A DNA stretch of 64,000 nucleotides, taken from Snodgrassella gandavensis. Its GTDB lineage: Bacteria > Pseudomonadota > Gammaproteobacteria > Burkholderiales > Neisseriaceae. Positions 55,260 through 64,000 of the stretch are shown piece by piece. The translations under genes and the position numbers were made by a program. Where the stretch lies: NCBI RefSeq assembly GCF_914768025.1, contig NZ_CAJZCE010000002.1:62001-126000 (forward strand). The letters are read 5' to 3'. Numbering within the stretch: position 1 is the first letter of the stretch; the number at the start of each line of letters is the position of its first letter. Under the pieces are notes generated by a model. That model searched no databases. It saw nothing but the letters and a program-made list of their open reading frames with translations, and was not told the origin of the DNA.

Positions 55260-56339
55260 GTGAATAATTTGATGAATAAAATGCTTATTGATATTATCAA
55301 TGATGCTTTATCTGGAAAAAAAGAAAGTCTTCTTATGCGTCTGCGTATTATGGCGAAAAAACTACAAAAGGACTCCCCACAATTAGCAGAGAGTTTAGAG
55401 ACTTTAATTATAAACAATCAAGGAATAGGGGGGGAAAGGGCTCAATTTTTAAAACCTAAAATTTCTCCAGTTGATGCTGATAGTAGGTTAAATTTACTTG
55501 TTGAAACATATCCTGTTCAAATCAATGTAGAACCAATTTGGTCAGAAGAAACTTATCAACAATTAAATCGATTTGTTGCGGAATGGCATAAAAAAGAACT
55601 TTTATATAAAGAAGGATTAAATCCCTCAATATCACTTCTCATGGCAGGACCGCCCGGAGTTGGTAAAACATTAGCAGCGAAATGGCTTGCTTCTAAGCTT
55701 GATATGCCTCTTTTGACATTAGATTTGGCTAGTGTGATGAGTAGTTTTTTAGGTAAAACTGGTAACAATATTAAAGCTGTACTGAACTATGCTTCGACTT
55801 TCCCTTGTGTTTTATTACTTGATGAATTTGATGCAATTGCAAAAAAGAGGGATGACGTTTCCGATGTAGGTGAATTGAAAAGATTAGTTACTGTACTTTT
55901 ACAAGCAATAGATGACTGGCCTTCCACATCGGTATTAATTGCAGCTACAAATCATGCAGAACTTTTAGACCCAGCTGTATGGAGAAGATTTGATAGAGTT
56001 ACTAGGTTTGAATATCCTTCACAAAAGCTTATTGAGAAATATTTAATTTCTAAAGACATTAGTGTGAGCTTGGCAAATTATATTTCTATTCGGCTTGATA
56101 AAATGTCGTATTCAGTTTTAGAAAAAGCTATTAATCAGGCCAAGAGAAATAGTATTTTAGAAAGGATTCCCTTAAGTGCAGCATTAATCGGTGAATTATT
56201 AAGTAGTGATTCTTTAGAAAATGTGGTTAAGGCGATGTCTAATGAAAAAATCTCGCAACGTAAGATTGCAAAGGATTTATGTATTCCAAGATCACGAATA
56301 CGTTTAATTTTAAATGATGAGGACTGTAATGCTGAATAA
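55260..56339 (+). CDS. AAA-family ATPase, IetA-like, with C-terminal helix-turn-helix
   Basis: A 359-residue AAA+ protein read from a GTG at 55260; an ATG four codons later (55272) is an alternative. Walker A is AGPPGVGKT at residues 129-137, Walker B VLLLDEFDA at 184-192, sensor-1 N231 (AATNHAELLD) and arginine fingers R242-R243 (AVWRRFDR). The C-terminus (about 330-352, ISQRKIAKDLCIPRSRIRLI) looks like a helix-turn-helix. It overlaps the subtilisin-like gene by 11 bases. The pairing of AAA ATPase with S8 protease matches the ietA/ietS modules described as a plasmid-stability system in Agrobacterium and as an anti-phage system; assignment is by architecture and eye. Confidence 0.8.
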   Translation: MNNLMNKMLIDIINDALSGKKESLLMRLRIMAKKLQKDSPQLAESLETLIINNQGIGGERAQFLKPKISPVDADSRLNLLVETYPVQINVEPIWSEETYQQLNRFVAEWHKKELLYKEGLNPSISLLMAGPPGVGKTLAAKWLASKLDMPLLTLDLASVMSSFLGKTGNNIKAVLNYASTFPCVLLLDEFDAIAKKRDDVSDVGELKRLVTVLLQAIDDWPSTSVLIAATNHAELLDPAVWRRFDRVTRFEYPSQKLIEKYLISKDISVSLANYISIRLDKMSYSVLEKAINQAKRNSILERIPLSAALIGELLSSDSLENVVKAMSNEKISQRKIAKDLCIPRSRIRLILNDEDCNAE

Positions 56340-58518
56340 TAAAAACATGCTACTAGGTTATGGTGAAACTTTAACTAAACCTGTATACTTTAACCAAAAT
56401 GGTGGGCCTAAAAATAAACCCTATACTTATGAAGAAAATAAACCTGTAATTTTAGAAAAATTACAAGATTTAATTTTAAATATCAATACAATTTCTCCTG
56501 ATGCACTGCCAGATGGAAAAGCAGTTGCTAAATTTGTACTTCATCCAACTTTTTTAGCGAAAAGTTATTTTCCAATAGATCTTTTAAATCATTTTTCTTT
56601 GGAAAGTATTGGTAGCAAATCTATTAAAATTAAACCACGAAAAGATAATAAAATAAAAGGTAGAAAAAATATTTACATAACAATCTGTATTTATGTATCT
56701 GGAAAACGAGAAAATTTTGAATTATTTATTGAGGCATTGAAAAAAGATACTTTTAAAGATATTGAGAAATTAAAAAATAATTTTATTACACTTGAAGATA
56801 TATCGATCTTGGAAATATCGGATAAAATCAAGAATATAGATGATGATATAGACAAAGTAGAAGTAACTTTACATACCCCTCAAAACTCACTTTCCATTGA
56901 AAAAAAGTTTGAAAATTTTGCTTTAAAAAATGGTGTACGCATAGATAAGAATAAATGTATAAGAGTAAAAGGTTTAACTTTTATGTCTTTTAAGGCTAAT
57001 AGGAAAGATATTCCGAAATTAGCTGAATTTTCGTTTTTGAGAACAATTAGAAAGTTACCAGAATTAAGATTTAATAAACCAATTATTACTCGTTCCTTGG
57101 AAAATTCACTATTATTATCTTTACCTTCTGAACCAGCTATCAATCAAAATTTAAAAGTTGCTATATTCGATGGAGGAATAGGGGGGAATGATTATGAATT
57201 ATGGGTTAAAGAAATAAATTTAGTTAGTGATAAGAATACAGGAATAAAGCCAATCACGCATGGACTGGACGTTACTTCCACAATTCTATTTGGCTTAATT
57301 GATTCTAAAACAGAAACACTTAAAACACCTTATTGTAATATAGATCATTATCGTGTTTTGGATTCAAATACGCATACTGATATAGATTTGTTTGATGTTT
57401 TAATCCGCATTAAATCAGTCTTGGAAAAAAATAATTATGATTATGTTAATATTAGTTTAGGACCAAGGATACCTATTGATGATGATGATGTCCACGTTTG
57501 GACTTCAACATTAGAAGAGATTTTTGCTAAAACTGGAACATTATGCACAATTGCTGCTGGAAATGATGGTGATTTACCAGATACATTAAATAGAATTCAG
57601 CCACCTGCCGATTTGATTAATGCATTGGCTGTTGGAGCAGCAACATCTCTTTCTGATAATTGGAAAAGATGTTCATACAGTTGTATTGGCCCTGGGCGTA
57701 GCCCAGGTTATATTAAACCTGATGGTTTGGCTTTTGGAGGAAGTGAGGAGGAACCTTTTCAAATTTATAACCCTGTATCAAAAGGAATTGTTAGAGTCGC
57801 CGGTACGAGTTTTGCTGCACCATTAGTATTGAGACAGGCAATTGCCCTAAGTACTTTATTAAGATATAAGATTACACCTTTAACTGCTAAAGCCCTTCTT
57901 ATTCATCATGCGGAAGCGAAACGATTTGCACCTCAAGAAGTTGGTTGGGGACGGTTTCCTGTAAATATTAGTGATGTCATATATTGTGATGATAATCAGG
58001 TTAAAGTTATATATCAAGGTATGTTAGAGCCCTCTCAATACATGAGGGCATTGATACCATTTCCTGATTCGGAAATAAAAGGAAAGATAAATTTAAAAGC
58101 TACATTTTGTTTTACTAGTTCTGTAGATGTTGAGCATCCTATTAACTTAACAAGAAGTGGATTAGAGATAACAATGAGAAAAAATGAATTATCTAAAAAT
58201 AATACTTATCCATTATTTAACAATAAAAATATATATGCTGATGAAAACGAGAAACGAAGTGATGGACATAAATGGGAAACTACTTTACGAGCTGAGCATA
58301 CATTTACAAAGACCCTTGATATTACAAATCCATGTTTTGATATTGTATATCATGAACGTGACCGCGGCATACCTTGCAAAAATCAAGAAAAATTAGAATA
58401 TGTGCTTGTAGTAACTTTGTCAATTGAAAATATGCCAGAATTATATAATTTAATTCGACAAAAATATCAAACTCTACAGCCAATTGAAATTCAGCAACAA
58501 GTGAGGATATCGAATTAA
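56329..58518 (+). CDS. Subtilisin-like serine protease (S8), IetS-like
   Basis: A 729-residue protein without a signal peptide, so probably cytosolic. The first about 270 residues resemble no family I know and end before the protease core. The catalytic triad is D281 (VAIFDGGIGG), H311 (ITHGLDVTS) and S494 (GTSFAAPLV), with the oxyanion Asn in IAAGNDGD. A C-terminal domain of about 190 residues follows (MLEPSQYMRALIPFPDSE). GAGG lies 6 bases before the ATG at 56329; the in-frame ATG at 56314 lies further inside the ATPase gene. In IetAS the protease is thought to be the effector and the ATPase its partner. The gene is strikingly AT-rich. Confidence 0.82.
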   Translation: MLNNKNMLLGYGETLTKPVYFNQNGGPKNKPYTYEENKPVILEKLQDLILNINTISPDALPDGKAVAKFVLHPTFLAKSYFPIDLLNHFSLESIGSKSIKIKPRKDNKIKGRKNIYITICIYVSGKRENFELFIEALKKDTFKDIEKLKNNFITLEDISILEISDKIKNIDDDIDKVEVTLHTPQNSLSIEKKFENFALKNGVRIDKNKCIRVKGLTFMSFKANRKDIPKLAEFSFLRTIRKLPELRFNKPIITRSLENSLLLSLPSEPAINQNLKVAIFDGGIGGNDYELWVKEINLVSDKNTGIKPITHGLDVTSTILFGLIDSKTETLKTPYCNIDHYRVLDSNTHTDIDLFDVLIRIKSVLEKNNYDYVNISLGPRIPIDDDDVHVWTSTLEEIFAKTGTLCTIAAGNDGDLPDTLNRIQPPADLINALAVGAATSLSDNWKRCSYSCIGPGRSPGYIKPDGLAFGGSEEEPFQIYNPVSKGIVRVAGTSFAAPLVLRQAIALSTLLRYKITPLTAKALLIHHAEAKRFAPQEVGWGRFPVNISDVIYCDDNQVKVIYQGMLEPSQYMRALIPFPDSEIKGKINLKATFCFTSSVDVEHPINLTRSGLEITMRKNELSKNNTYPLFNNKNIYADENEKRSDGHKWETTLRAEHTFTKTLDITNPCFDIVYHERDRGIPCKNQEKLEYVLVVTLSIENMPELYNLIRQKYQTLQPIEIQQQVRISN

Positions 58519-58550
58519 ATTATTTGTTAATATAGATTATAATTTATTCT

Positions 58551-58586
58551 AAGGTTGCTATGTAAAAGTTGTAGCAACCTTTTCTT
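58551..58586 (+). terminator. Terminator of the ietAS-like pair
   Basis: AAGGTTGCTA and TAGCAACCTT form a perfect 10-bp stem with an 11-base loop followed by TTCTTT, 32 bases after the protease stop. Confidence 0.8.
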
Positions 58587-58596
58587 TAATAATCAC

Positions 58597-61500
58597 TTAC
58601 AACAACACTTTTTCAATTCCCCCATTACTGGCTTTCTGCATAAACTCTTCCTGCCAGTTTTCACCCAGTATATGCTTGGCCATTTCAATCACGACATAAT
58701 CGGCCTTGATATTGCTGTCATCGCTGTAGCGGCTGAGGCCTTGCAGGCAGGCGGGGCAGCTGGTGAGAATTTTTACCGGTTCGCCCTGCGGCAGTTTGGC
58801 TTTGCCTTTTTCGATTTCTTCTTGTTTACGGAAGCGTACTTGGGTGGCGATATCGGGGCGGTTGACGGCAAACATGCCGGATTCGCCGCAGCAGCGGTCG
58901 GACAGGGGCACGTTTTGTCCCATCAGCTCGTTAACTACTTTGATTGGCTGGTTGGTTTTGATTGGTGTGTGGCAGGGGTCGTGGTACAGATATTGCTGGC
59001 CTTTGATGCCGTCCAGTTTCAGGCCTTTTTCCAGTAGGTATTCGTGGATGTCGAGTATACGGCAGCCGGGGAAAATTTTATCGAAGTGATAATCTGTAAG
59101 CTGGTCGTAGCAGGTGCCGCAGCTTACAACTACGGTTTTGATATCCAGATAGTTAAGGGTATTGGCTACGCGGTGGAACAGGACGCGGTTGTCCATGGTG
59201 ATTTGGTCGCCTTTGTCTTTGTTGCCGCCAGCGGTTTGCGGGTAGCCGCAGCACAGGTAACCGGGTGGTAGTACGGTTTGTACGCCTACATGCCACAGCA
59301 TGGCTTGGGTGGCTAGGCCAATCTGGCTAAACAGGCGTTCGGAGCCACAGCCGGGGAAGTAGAAGACGGCTTCGGCTTCTTCGCTTACCTGTGGATTGCG
59401 GATAATCGGTACGGTGGTGTTGTCCTCGATATTCAGCAATGCGCGGGCGGTTTTAATTGGTATGTGGCGCGGTAACGGGCGGTTGATGAAGTGGACAACT
59501 TGCTCGCGGATTTCCGGTTTGCCGGTGGTGGCACGCGGGGCAGTTTTCTGGCGTTTGAGCCAGCCAAGGCTGAAGTGTTTGCCCATTTCATAGCCCCAGT
59601 TTTGCAATCTGAAGCCGGTTTTGATTACACTCTGACGCAGGGCTTTGATGGTTCTTGGGTCGGTGGCGTTGAGGAAAGCCATGCCCATGTAGACGGTGGG
59701 GTTGAATTTCTTTTTACCGGCCTTGCGCAGGTAGTTGCGCATGGCTACGGTTACGTCGCCGAAATCAATTTTTACTGGGCAGGGCTTGATGCAGCGGTGG
59801 CATACGGTGCAGTGGTCGGCCACGCTGTTGAGTTCGTCGAAGTGTTTCAGGGATACGCCGCGGCGGGTCTGTTCTTCGTACAGGAAGGCTTCGGTAAGCA
59901 GGCCTACGCCGAGGATTTTGTTGCGTGGGGAGTAGAGCAGGTTGGCGCGCGGTACGTGGGTGCTGCATACGGGTTTGCATTTGCCGCAGCGCAGGCAGTC
60001 TTTGATGGCATGGGCGATTTTGCCTAGTTCGGATTGCTCCATAATCAGGGATTCTACGCCCAGCAGCTCAAAGGAGGGGGTGTAGGCTTTGTCGAGGTTG
60101 GCACCGGGCATCAGTTTGCCGCGGTTGAAATGGCCGTGCGGGTCTACCTGCTGTTTGTAGTCCCAGTAGGGCTGCATTTCGGCTGCGGTGAGGTAGTTGA
60201 TTTTGGTAATGCCGATGCCGTGCTCGCCGGAAATAACGCCGTTCAGGCTGCGTGCCAGTGCCATAATGCGGTCTACGGCGTGGTGGGCGGTTTGCAGCAT
60301 GTCGTAGTCGTCGGAGTTTACCGGTATGTTGGTGTGGACGTTGCCATCACCGGCATGCATGTGCAGGGCGACGAAGACGCGGCCGCGGATGATGTGGCGG
60401 TGGATTTGGTCGAGTTTTTCCAGAATCAGGGTATCGGTTTTGCCACTGAAAATTTCTGCCAGCGGCTGCATGATGTCGCGTTTTACGGATACTCGCAGGT
60501 GGAAGTCGCGCATGGCGATAAAGCAGCTTTGGTCGCCTGCCGGTTCGTTGTCTTCAAGTTTTTGCGGGAACTGTTTGAGGTAGTCGACCAGCGGGGCATC
60601 AAGGTGATTGAGCAGCCATGTCCAGCGGGTTTGGATGCCGGTCACGTGATTCAGTGCATGCTGTTTGCGTGAGCCGAGTAATTCGGTGCTGGGCAGGTCG
60701 GTGTCGAGCTTGTCTACCGGTAGTTTGGTTTGCAGATAGTCGATGATGGCGGCACACAAGGCCAGTTTGTTCTGAATGGATAATTCGATGTTGATGCGTT
60801 CGATGCCATCGGAGTAGCTGCCAAGCTGTTCCAGCGGGATAACGACGTCTTCGTTGATTTTAAAGGCGTTGGTATGGCGGGCAATGGCGGCGGTACGGGA
60901 ACGGTCGAGCCAGAAGGTTTTGCGTGCTTCGGGGGTAACGGCGATAAAGCCTTCACCACAGCGGGCATTGGCCAGCCGTACGATATGTGCAGCGGCGGCC
61001 TGTACTTCGTTTTCGTCGTCGGCAACGATGTCGGCGAGTAAAACCATTTTCGGGCGGCCTTTGCCGGCGGCCTTGGTGGCGTAGCCGACGGCGCGCACGT
61101 AACGCCAGTCCAGATGCTCCAGTCCTGCCAGTTTGACGCTTGGGTGGTTGAGCATGTAGTTGCGTACTTCGACAATGGACGGAGTGGCGTTGGCTACGGT
61201 GCCAAAAAATTCCATACATATGGTACGGGTGTATTTGGGCATGCGGTGCAGTACAAAGGCGGCAGAGGTTATGATGCCGTCGGTACCTTCTTTTTGCACA
61301 CCGGGCACGCCGGCAAGGAATTTGTCGGTAACGTCTTTGCCCAAGCCTACTTTGCGGAATCGCTGCCCGGGTACTTCGAGGCGCTCGGTTTTGATAATGG
61401 AATAGCCATCGTCATCTAGTGTGTGTATGTCGAAAATGGCGGTGGCTTCGTCGTGAATTTTGCCAAAGTTGTGACGTACGCGCTCGATTTTCAGCCACAG

Positions 61501-62427
61501 ACCCTGTGGGTTGACCATTTTCCACCATGCCAGATTGTCGAGGGTTGTGCCCCATAGTACGGCTTTTTTACCACCGGCATTCATGGCTATGTTGCCGCCG
61601 ATACAGCAGGCATCGGCGGAGGTGGGATCGACGGCAAATACCCAGCCGGCTGCGGTAGCGGCTTCTTCTACGCGGCGGGTAACGACGCCGGCACCACAGG
61701 TAATAACGGGGTGTGTGCCTTCCAGTCCGGGTAGTTGCTGTAAGGCTACTGGGCTGTACTGGTCGAGTTTTTCGGTGTTGATTACGGCACTCATGGCATC
61801 CATGGGTATGGCGCCGCCTGTATAGCCGGTGCCACCGCCACGCGGGATGATGGTGAGTTCGAGTTCAATCAGGGCGCGTACGAGTGGGGCAATTTCTTTT
61901 TCGTGGTCTGGATTGATAACTACAAATGGATATTCGATACGCCAGTCGGTGGCATCGGTAACATGGGTAACGCGTGCCAGCCCGTCAAACATGATGTTGT
62001 CTTTGTGGGTGATTTTGCGCAGGCGGTTGAATACCTGTTCGCGTTTGTTGCGGGTTTTGCCGAAGCTGCTGTCAAAGTCTTTGATGGCCTGTTCGGTACT
62101 TTCCATCAGTTGGGCAACTTGCTGGTTGTTGTCGCGCCGTTTCTGGATTTCGTGCAGGCGGTGGCGCATTTCTTTAACCAGTGCCTGCTGGCGTTGTTGG
62201 TGTTCGAGCAGGTCGTCGATGAGATAGGGGTTGCGGATGACTGCCCAGATGTCGCCCAGTATTTCAAACAGCATGCGCGCTGAGCGGCCGGTACGTCTTT
62301 GTCCGCGCAGTTGTTGCAGTAAATCCCATGAATGGTTGCCGAGTAGGCGGATGACTATTTCCCGGTCGGAATAGGAGGTGTAGTTATAAGGGATTTCGCG
62401 TATACGCTGACTGGCTTGTGTGCTCAT
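58597..62427 (-). CDS. Large FAD/Fe-S oxidoreductase (DUF3683, YdiJ-like D-2-hydroxyacid dehydrogenase)
   Basis: A 1276-residue fusion. An N-terminal domain of the DUF3683 type (about 1-190) precedes FAD_binding_4 with [17 protein letters not shown] and [17 protein letters not shown], then the FAD-oxidase C domain ([26 protein letters not shown]). Two ferredoxin-type clusters follow ([24 protein letters not shown]), then two CCG domains ([41 protein letters not shown]). Such proteins oxidise D-2-hydroxyacids such as lactate or 2-hydroxyglutarate and feed the respiratory chain; substrate is not readable. Length is typical of betaproteobacterial members. It is transcribed convergently with the ietAS-like pair. 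Confidence 0.9.
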   Translation of the reverse strand: MSTQASQRIREIPYNYTSYSDREIVIRLLGNHSWDLLQQLRGQRRTGRSARMLFEILGDIWAVIRNPYLIDDLLEHQQRQQALVKEMRHRLHEIQKRRDNNQQVAQLMESTEQAIKDFDSSFGKTRNKREQVFNRLRKITHKDNIMFDGLARVTHVTDATDWRIEYPFVVINPDHEKEIAPLVRALIELELTIIPRGGGTGYTGGAIPMDAMSAVINTEKLDQYSPVALQQLPGLEGTHPVITCGAGVVTRRVEEAATAAGWVFAVDPTSADACCIGGNIAMNAGGKKAVLWGTTLDNLAWWKMVNPQGLWLKIERVRHNFGKIHDEATAIFDIHTLDDDGYSIIKTERLEVPGQRFRKVGLGKDVTDKFLAGVPGVQKEGTDGIITSAAFVLHRMPKYTRTICMEFFGTVANATPSIVEVRNYMLNHPSVKLAGLEHLDWRYVRAVGYATKAAGKGRPKMVLLADIVADDENEVQAAAAHIVRLANARCGEGFIAVTPEARKTFWLDRSRTAAIARHTNAFKINEDVVIPLEQLGSYSDGIERINIELSIQNKLALCAAIIDYLQTKLPVDKLDTDLPSTELLGSRKQHALNHVTGIQTRWTWLLNHLDAPLVDYLKQFPQKLEDNEPAGDQSCFIAMRDFHLRVSVKRDIMQPLAEIFSGKTDTLILEKLDQIHRHIIRGRVFVALHMHAGDGNVHTNIPVNSDDYDMLQTAHHAVDRIMALARSLNGVISGEHGIGITKINYLTAAEMQPYWDYKQQVDPHGHFNRGKLMPGANLDKAYTPSFELLGVESLIMEQSELGKIAHAIKDCLRCGKCKPVCSTHVPRANLLYSPRNKILGVGLLTEAFLYEEQTRRGVSLKHFDELNSVADHCTVCHRCIKPCPVKIDFGDVTVAMRNYLRKAGKKKFNPTVYMGMAFLNATDPRTIKALRQSVIKTGFRLQNWGYEMGKHFSLGWLKRQKTAPRATTGKPEIREQVVHFINRPLPRHIPIKTARALLNIEDNTTVPIIRNPQVSEEAEAVFYFPGCGSERLFSQIGLATQAMLWHVGVQTVLPPGYLCCGYPQTAGGNKDKGDQITMDNRVLFHRVANTLNYLDIKTVVVSCGTCYDQLTDYHFDKIFPGCRILDIHEYLLEKGLKLDGIKGQQYLYHDPCHTPIKTNQPIKVVNELMGQNVPLSDRCCGESGMFAVNRPDIATQVRFRKQEEIEKGKAKLPQGEPVKILTSCPACLQGLSRYSDDSNIKADYVVIEMAKHILGENWQEEFMQKASNGGIEKVLL

Positions 62428-62663
62428 TGATGTGTTCCGTTCCGCTCTGCTGGCGTTAAATTGGTAGGGCTATGAGTGGGGTATTTTAACTGATTAACTT
62501 TACTTTTCGCAGTTTTGTCTTGTGACAATTTAGGTGAAAACGGCAATGGTGGCAATGGAAAAATCTGCTGGTTTGATGGTAGTTTGTTTCATATACGCAG
62601 TTGTCAAAGGGATAACTGTTGTGAGGCCTATAGATATGTTTTGCTGGTGAGCATGAATTAATT

Positions 62664-62690
62664 AGCCCTTTAGTTTTTTGCTAAAGGGCT
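62664..62690 (-). terminator. Terminator of the lipoprotein operon
   Basis: AGCCCTTTAG and CTAAAGGGCT form a perfect 10-bp stem with a 7-base loop, 8 bases after the GNA1162-like gene stop on the minus strand. The rest of the 270-base gap to the FAD/Fe-S gene is featureless. Confidence 0.7.
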
Positions 62691-62697
62691 TGAGGGG

Positions 62698-63387
62698 TTA
62701 GTTTGCTGGCTCTATGGTAGTGATTGGCTTTTTATATTTAGGGCTGTATGGGCCGTAAAGAATGCCATTGCGTTCCTGAGCTGATAATAAGTTGGTATCT
62801 ACAACACCAGCAATTTTGTAAGCCCGGTCTGAAACTTTATCGGAAATCTGGGTAATCACCGCGTTGACCATCAGTGAGAAAAGGCCATTGTTGTTACTGT
62901 TGTTGCTAGAATCTACTGTAATATTTTTCCGCCCCGTCCAGATAACTGAGCCGTCTTTGGCATCTACTAGTTTGGCATTGACTGTGACAGTGGTTACGCT
63001 GCTGATTACTTTGTATTTGGTGCCATAGTTTTCTACGTTTAAATACAAAATGGCATCAGGGTTGTATACCTGCCTAATTTTTTTGAGGTCTGCTGCCTGT
63101 ATTTCGGCACCATCATTCAGGCCGTTGTCTTTAAATGTTTCATGAACCAACGCTACTGGAAATACGTAATAACCGGATTCGGCCAGTGGCTGAGTAGTTT
63201 GTGCCATGACAGCGTAAGGTGCTTTTACGTCTACTGATGCATTGGTAGGTAGCATTACCAGAATGGAATGTGGATTGCTTTGCTGGAATTTGCTGTAATC
63301 ACGCGGTTGGACGCGGTGATGATTGCTGGCACAGGCTGACAGCAGGCTGATGATGGATAATGGTAGTAATAGCTGGCGTAAACGCAT
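62698..63387 (-). CDS. GNA1162-like lipoprotein (DUF799)
   Basis: A 229-residue outer-membrane lipoprotein: signal MRLRQLLLPLSIISLLSA with the lipobox cysteine (SACASNH). The mature part resembles the meningococcal antigen GNA1162 (TolB-like N-domain fold): SILVMLPTNASVDVKAPYAV, NPDAILYLNVENYGTKY, VNAKLVDAKDGSVIWTG. A four-asparagine/serine run lies in a loop (SSNNSNNN). The ATG at 63387 overlaps the upstream stop by one base; a GTG at 63390 is an alternative. The function of the family is unknown; it always appears with a CsgG-like and a DUF4810 lipoprotein, as here. Confidence 0.88.
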   Translation of the reverse strand: MRLRQLLLPLSIISLLSACASNHHRVQPRDYSKFQQSNPHSILVMLPTNASVDVKAPYAVMAQTTQPLAESGYYVFPVALVHETFKDNGLNDGAEIQAADLKKIRQVYNPDAILYLNVENYGTKYKVISSVTTVTVNAKLVDAKDGSVIWTGRKNITVDSSNNSNNNGLFSLMVNAVITQISDKVSDRAYKIAGVVDTNLLSAQERNGILYGPYSPKYKKPITTIEPAN

Positions 63388-63743
63388 CACGATTTGCCTC
63401 CATCAATATTTTTTAACAGGAAATTCATATAGGTTGCTGATTCTGGAAAGGCTTCTTTCTCCATTTTAAATTGGGCTTTGGCACCGGCACGGTTACCTAC
63501 TTTGGCATACAGCATTCCCAGATGAGCATGTGCACCTGGCGCTGGCTTGCTATGGTGATTGCTGGTATCGATAAAGTATTTTTCCATGCTGGCAATCTGT
63601 TCTTCTGGTGTAGTTTTGCCATCCAGTGCCTGATATTGCAGTTTGTGGTAGTCGCCCCAGTAATACAGTGTAGGTGTCTGTTGTCTCTGGGCACATGCTG
63701 CCAGTAACACGACAGCCAAAGCTGTTGTTAGTATTTTATTCAT
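63387..63743 (-). CDS. DUF4810 lipoprotein
   Basis: A 118-residue lipoprotein with the signal MNKILTTALAVVLLAAC (lipobox cysteine). The mature part contains TLYYWGDYHKLQYQALDGKT and a TPR-like helical repeat (HAHLGMLYAKVGNRAGAKAQF, then KEAFPESATYMNFLL), characteristic of DUF4810. It is the middle gene of the csgG-DUF4810-GNA1162 operon and overlaps the next gene. A role in an outer-membrane lipoprotein assembly is inferred only from conserved association. Confidence 0.88.
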   Translation of the reverse strand: MNKILTTALAVVLLAACAQRQQTPTLYYWGDYHKLQYQALDGKTTPEEQIASMEKYFIDTSNHHSKPAPGAHAHLGMLYAKVGNRAGAKAQFKMEKEAFPESATYMNFLLKNIDGGKS

Positions 63744-63779
63744 ATTGAGTTTGATGTGTGTTGATAAAATTTTATTGCT

Positions 63780-64000
63780 TTAGGGTTGTGGATTCCAATT
63801 TCCTTGTTCGATACCCTTGACCAGATTGTTGACGGCTTCACGGATGGCTAAATCGAGTACTTTGCCATTGAGGGTACCATCGTAGCTGGCGTGGCCACCT
63901 GTACCAAGTATTTCGCGTGTGGACAGCTTAAATTCGCCGGCACCCTGACTTGAGTAAACGATTTCAGATGTTTGTACATCAACAATATTCAGAGTGACTT
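63780..64000 (-). CDS. CsgG-family lipoprotein, 5' part outside window
   Basis: The last 73 codons of a CsgG/HfaB-type protein: VTLNIVDVQTSEIVYSSQG, GEFKLSTREILG, then ILDLAIREAVNNLVKGIEQ-like text (VLDLAIREAVNNLV) and the end GNWNPQP. CsgG itself is the curli secretion pore, but short neisserial relatives lie with DUF4810 and GNA1162-type lipoproteins, the arrangement seen here. The start and signal peptide are beyond position 64000. No curli subunit genes are in the window. Confidence 0.82.
   Translation of the reverse strand, partial: VTLNIVDVQTSEIVYSSQGAGEFKLSTREILGTGGHASYDGTLNGKVLDLAIREAVNNLVKGIEQGNWNPQP

Noticed and set aside
63780-64000. Curli secretion system
   Set aside because: Only a CsgG-family protein is present, in the lipoprotein trio context typical of Neisseria, with no csgA/B/E/F genes.

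Overview
The window reads as a chromosomal segment of a low-GC betaproteobacterium of the family Neisseriaceae. The evidence is the gene order (rpsP-rimM-trmD; folC, a SPOR-domain gene, cvpA, purF; a csgG/DUF4810/GNA1162-type lipoprotein operon) and the protein sequences. A Snodgrassella-like bee-gut symbiont is my best guess from the AT-rich composition and the many decaying genes, but this is inference. I saw no obvious enrichment of a neisserial DNA-uptake sequence.

Layout. 1-7.9 kb: housekeeping (trmD-rimM-rpsP on the minus strand, then accA, tilS, rpoE and groESL), with a decayed MORN/YwqK-like gene between rpoE and groES. 7.9-11 kb: a broken ribB with its decayed FMN riboswitch, rnhA, and a D-2-hydroxyacid dehydrogenase-type flavoprotein. 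11-16.5 kb: a forward run of a conserved unknown gene, a YgfX-like gene, folC, a SPOR protein, cvpA and purF. 16.7-21 kb: a zinc alcohol dehydrogenase, a ferritin-like protein and a SulP transporter. 21.2-24.9 kb: an IS3-type transposase remnant and a lipoprotein subtilase autotransporter with a long 18-bp in-frame repeat. 25.2-32.2 kb: hrpA, a decayed second copy of the hrpA 3' half, and between them a two-gene insertion (PAPS-reductase/PP-loop-like protein plus an unknown partner).

32.5-42.2 kb is a Fur-type iron locus for catecholate siderophores: an outer-membrane receptor, a periplasmic esterase, a siderophore-interacting flavoprotein, a binding lipoprotein, two permeases and an ATPase, plus a divergent secreted protein of unknown function. 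Four Fur-box-like sites precede its transcription units. No siderophore biosynthesis genes are in the window, which suggests piracy of foreign siderophores. 42.5-44.5 kb holds two type IV pilin genes, the second with a clear sigma-54 promoter, and a nonsense-interrupted sulfatase-fold transferase. 44.8-52.9 kb has waaA, smc and the copper module cueR/copZ/copA.

53.1-58.6 kb is the most interesting accessory segment. It is AT-rich and contains an unknown membrane protein, two overlapping small unknown genes, and an overlapping AAA-ATPase plus subtilisin-like protease pair resembling IetAS (described as a plasmid-maintenance module and as an anti-phage system). The window ends with a giant FAD/Fe-S oxidoreductase and the csgG/DUF4810/GNA1162 lipoprotein operon, cut by the window edge.
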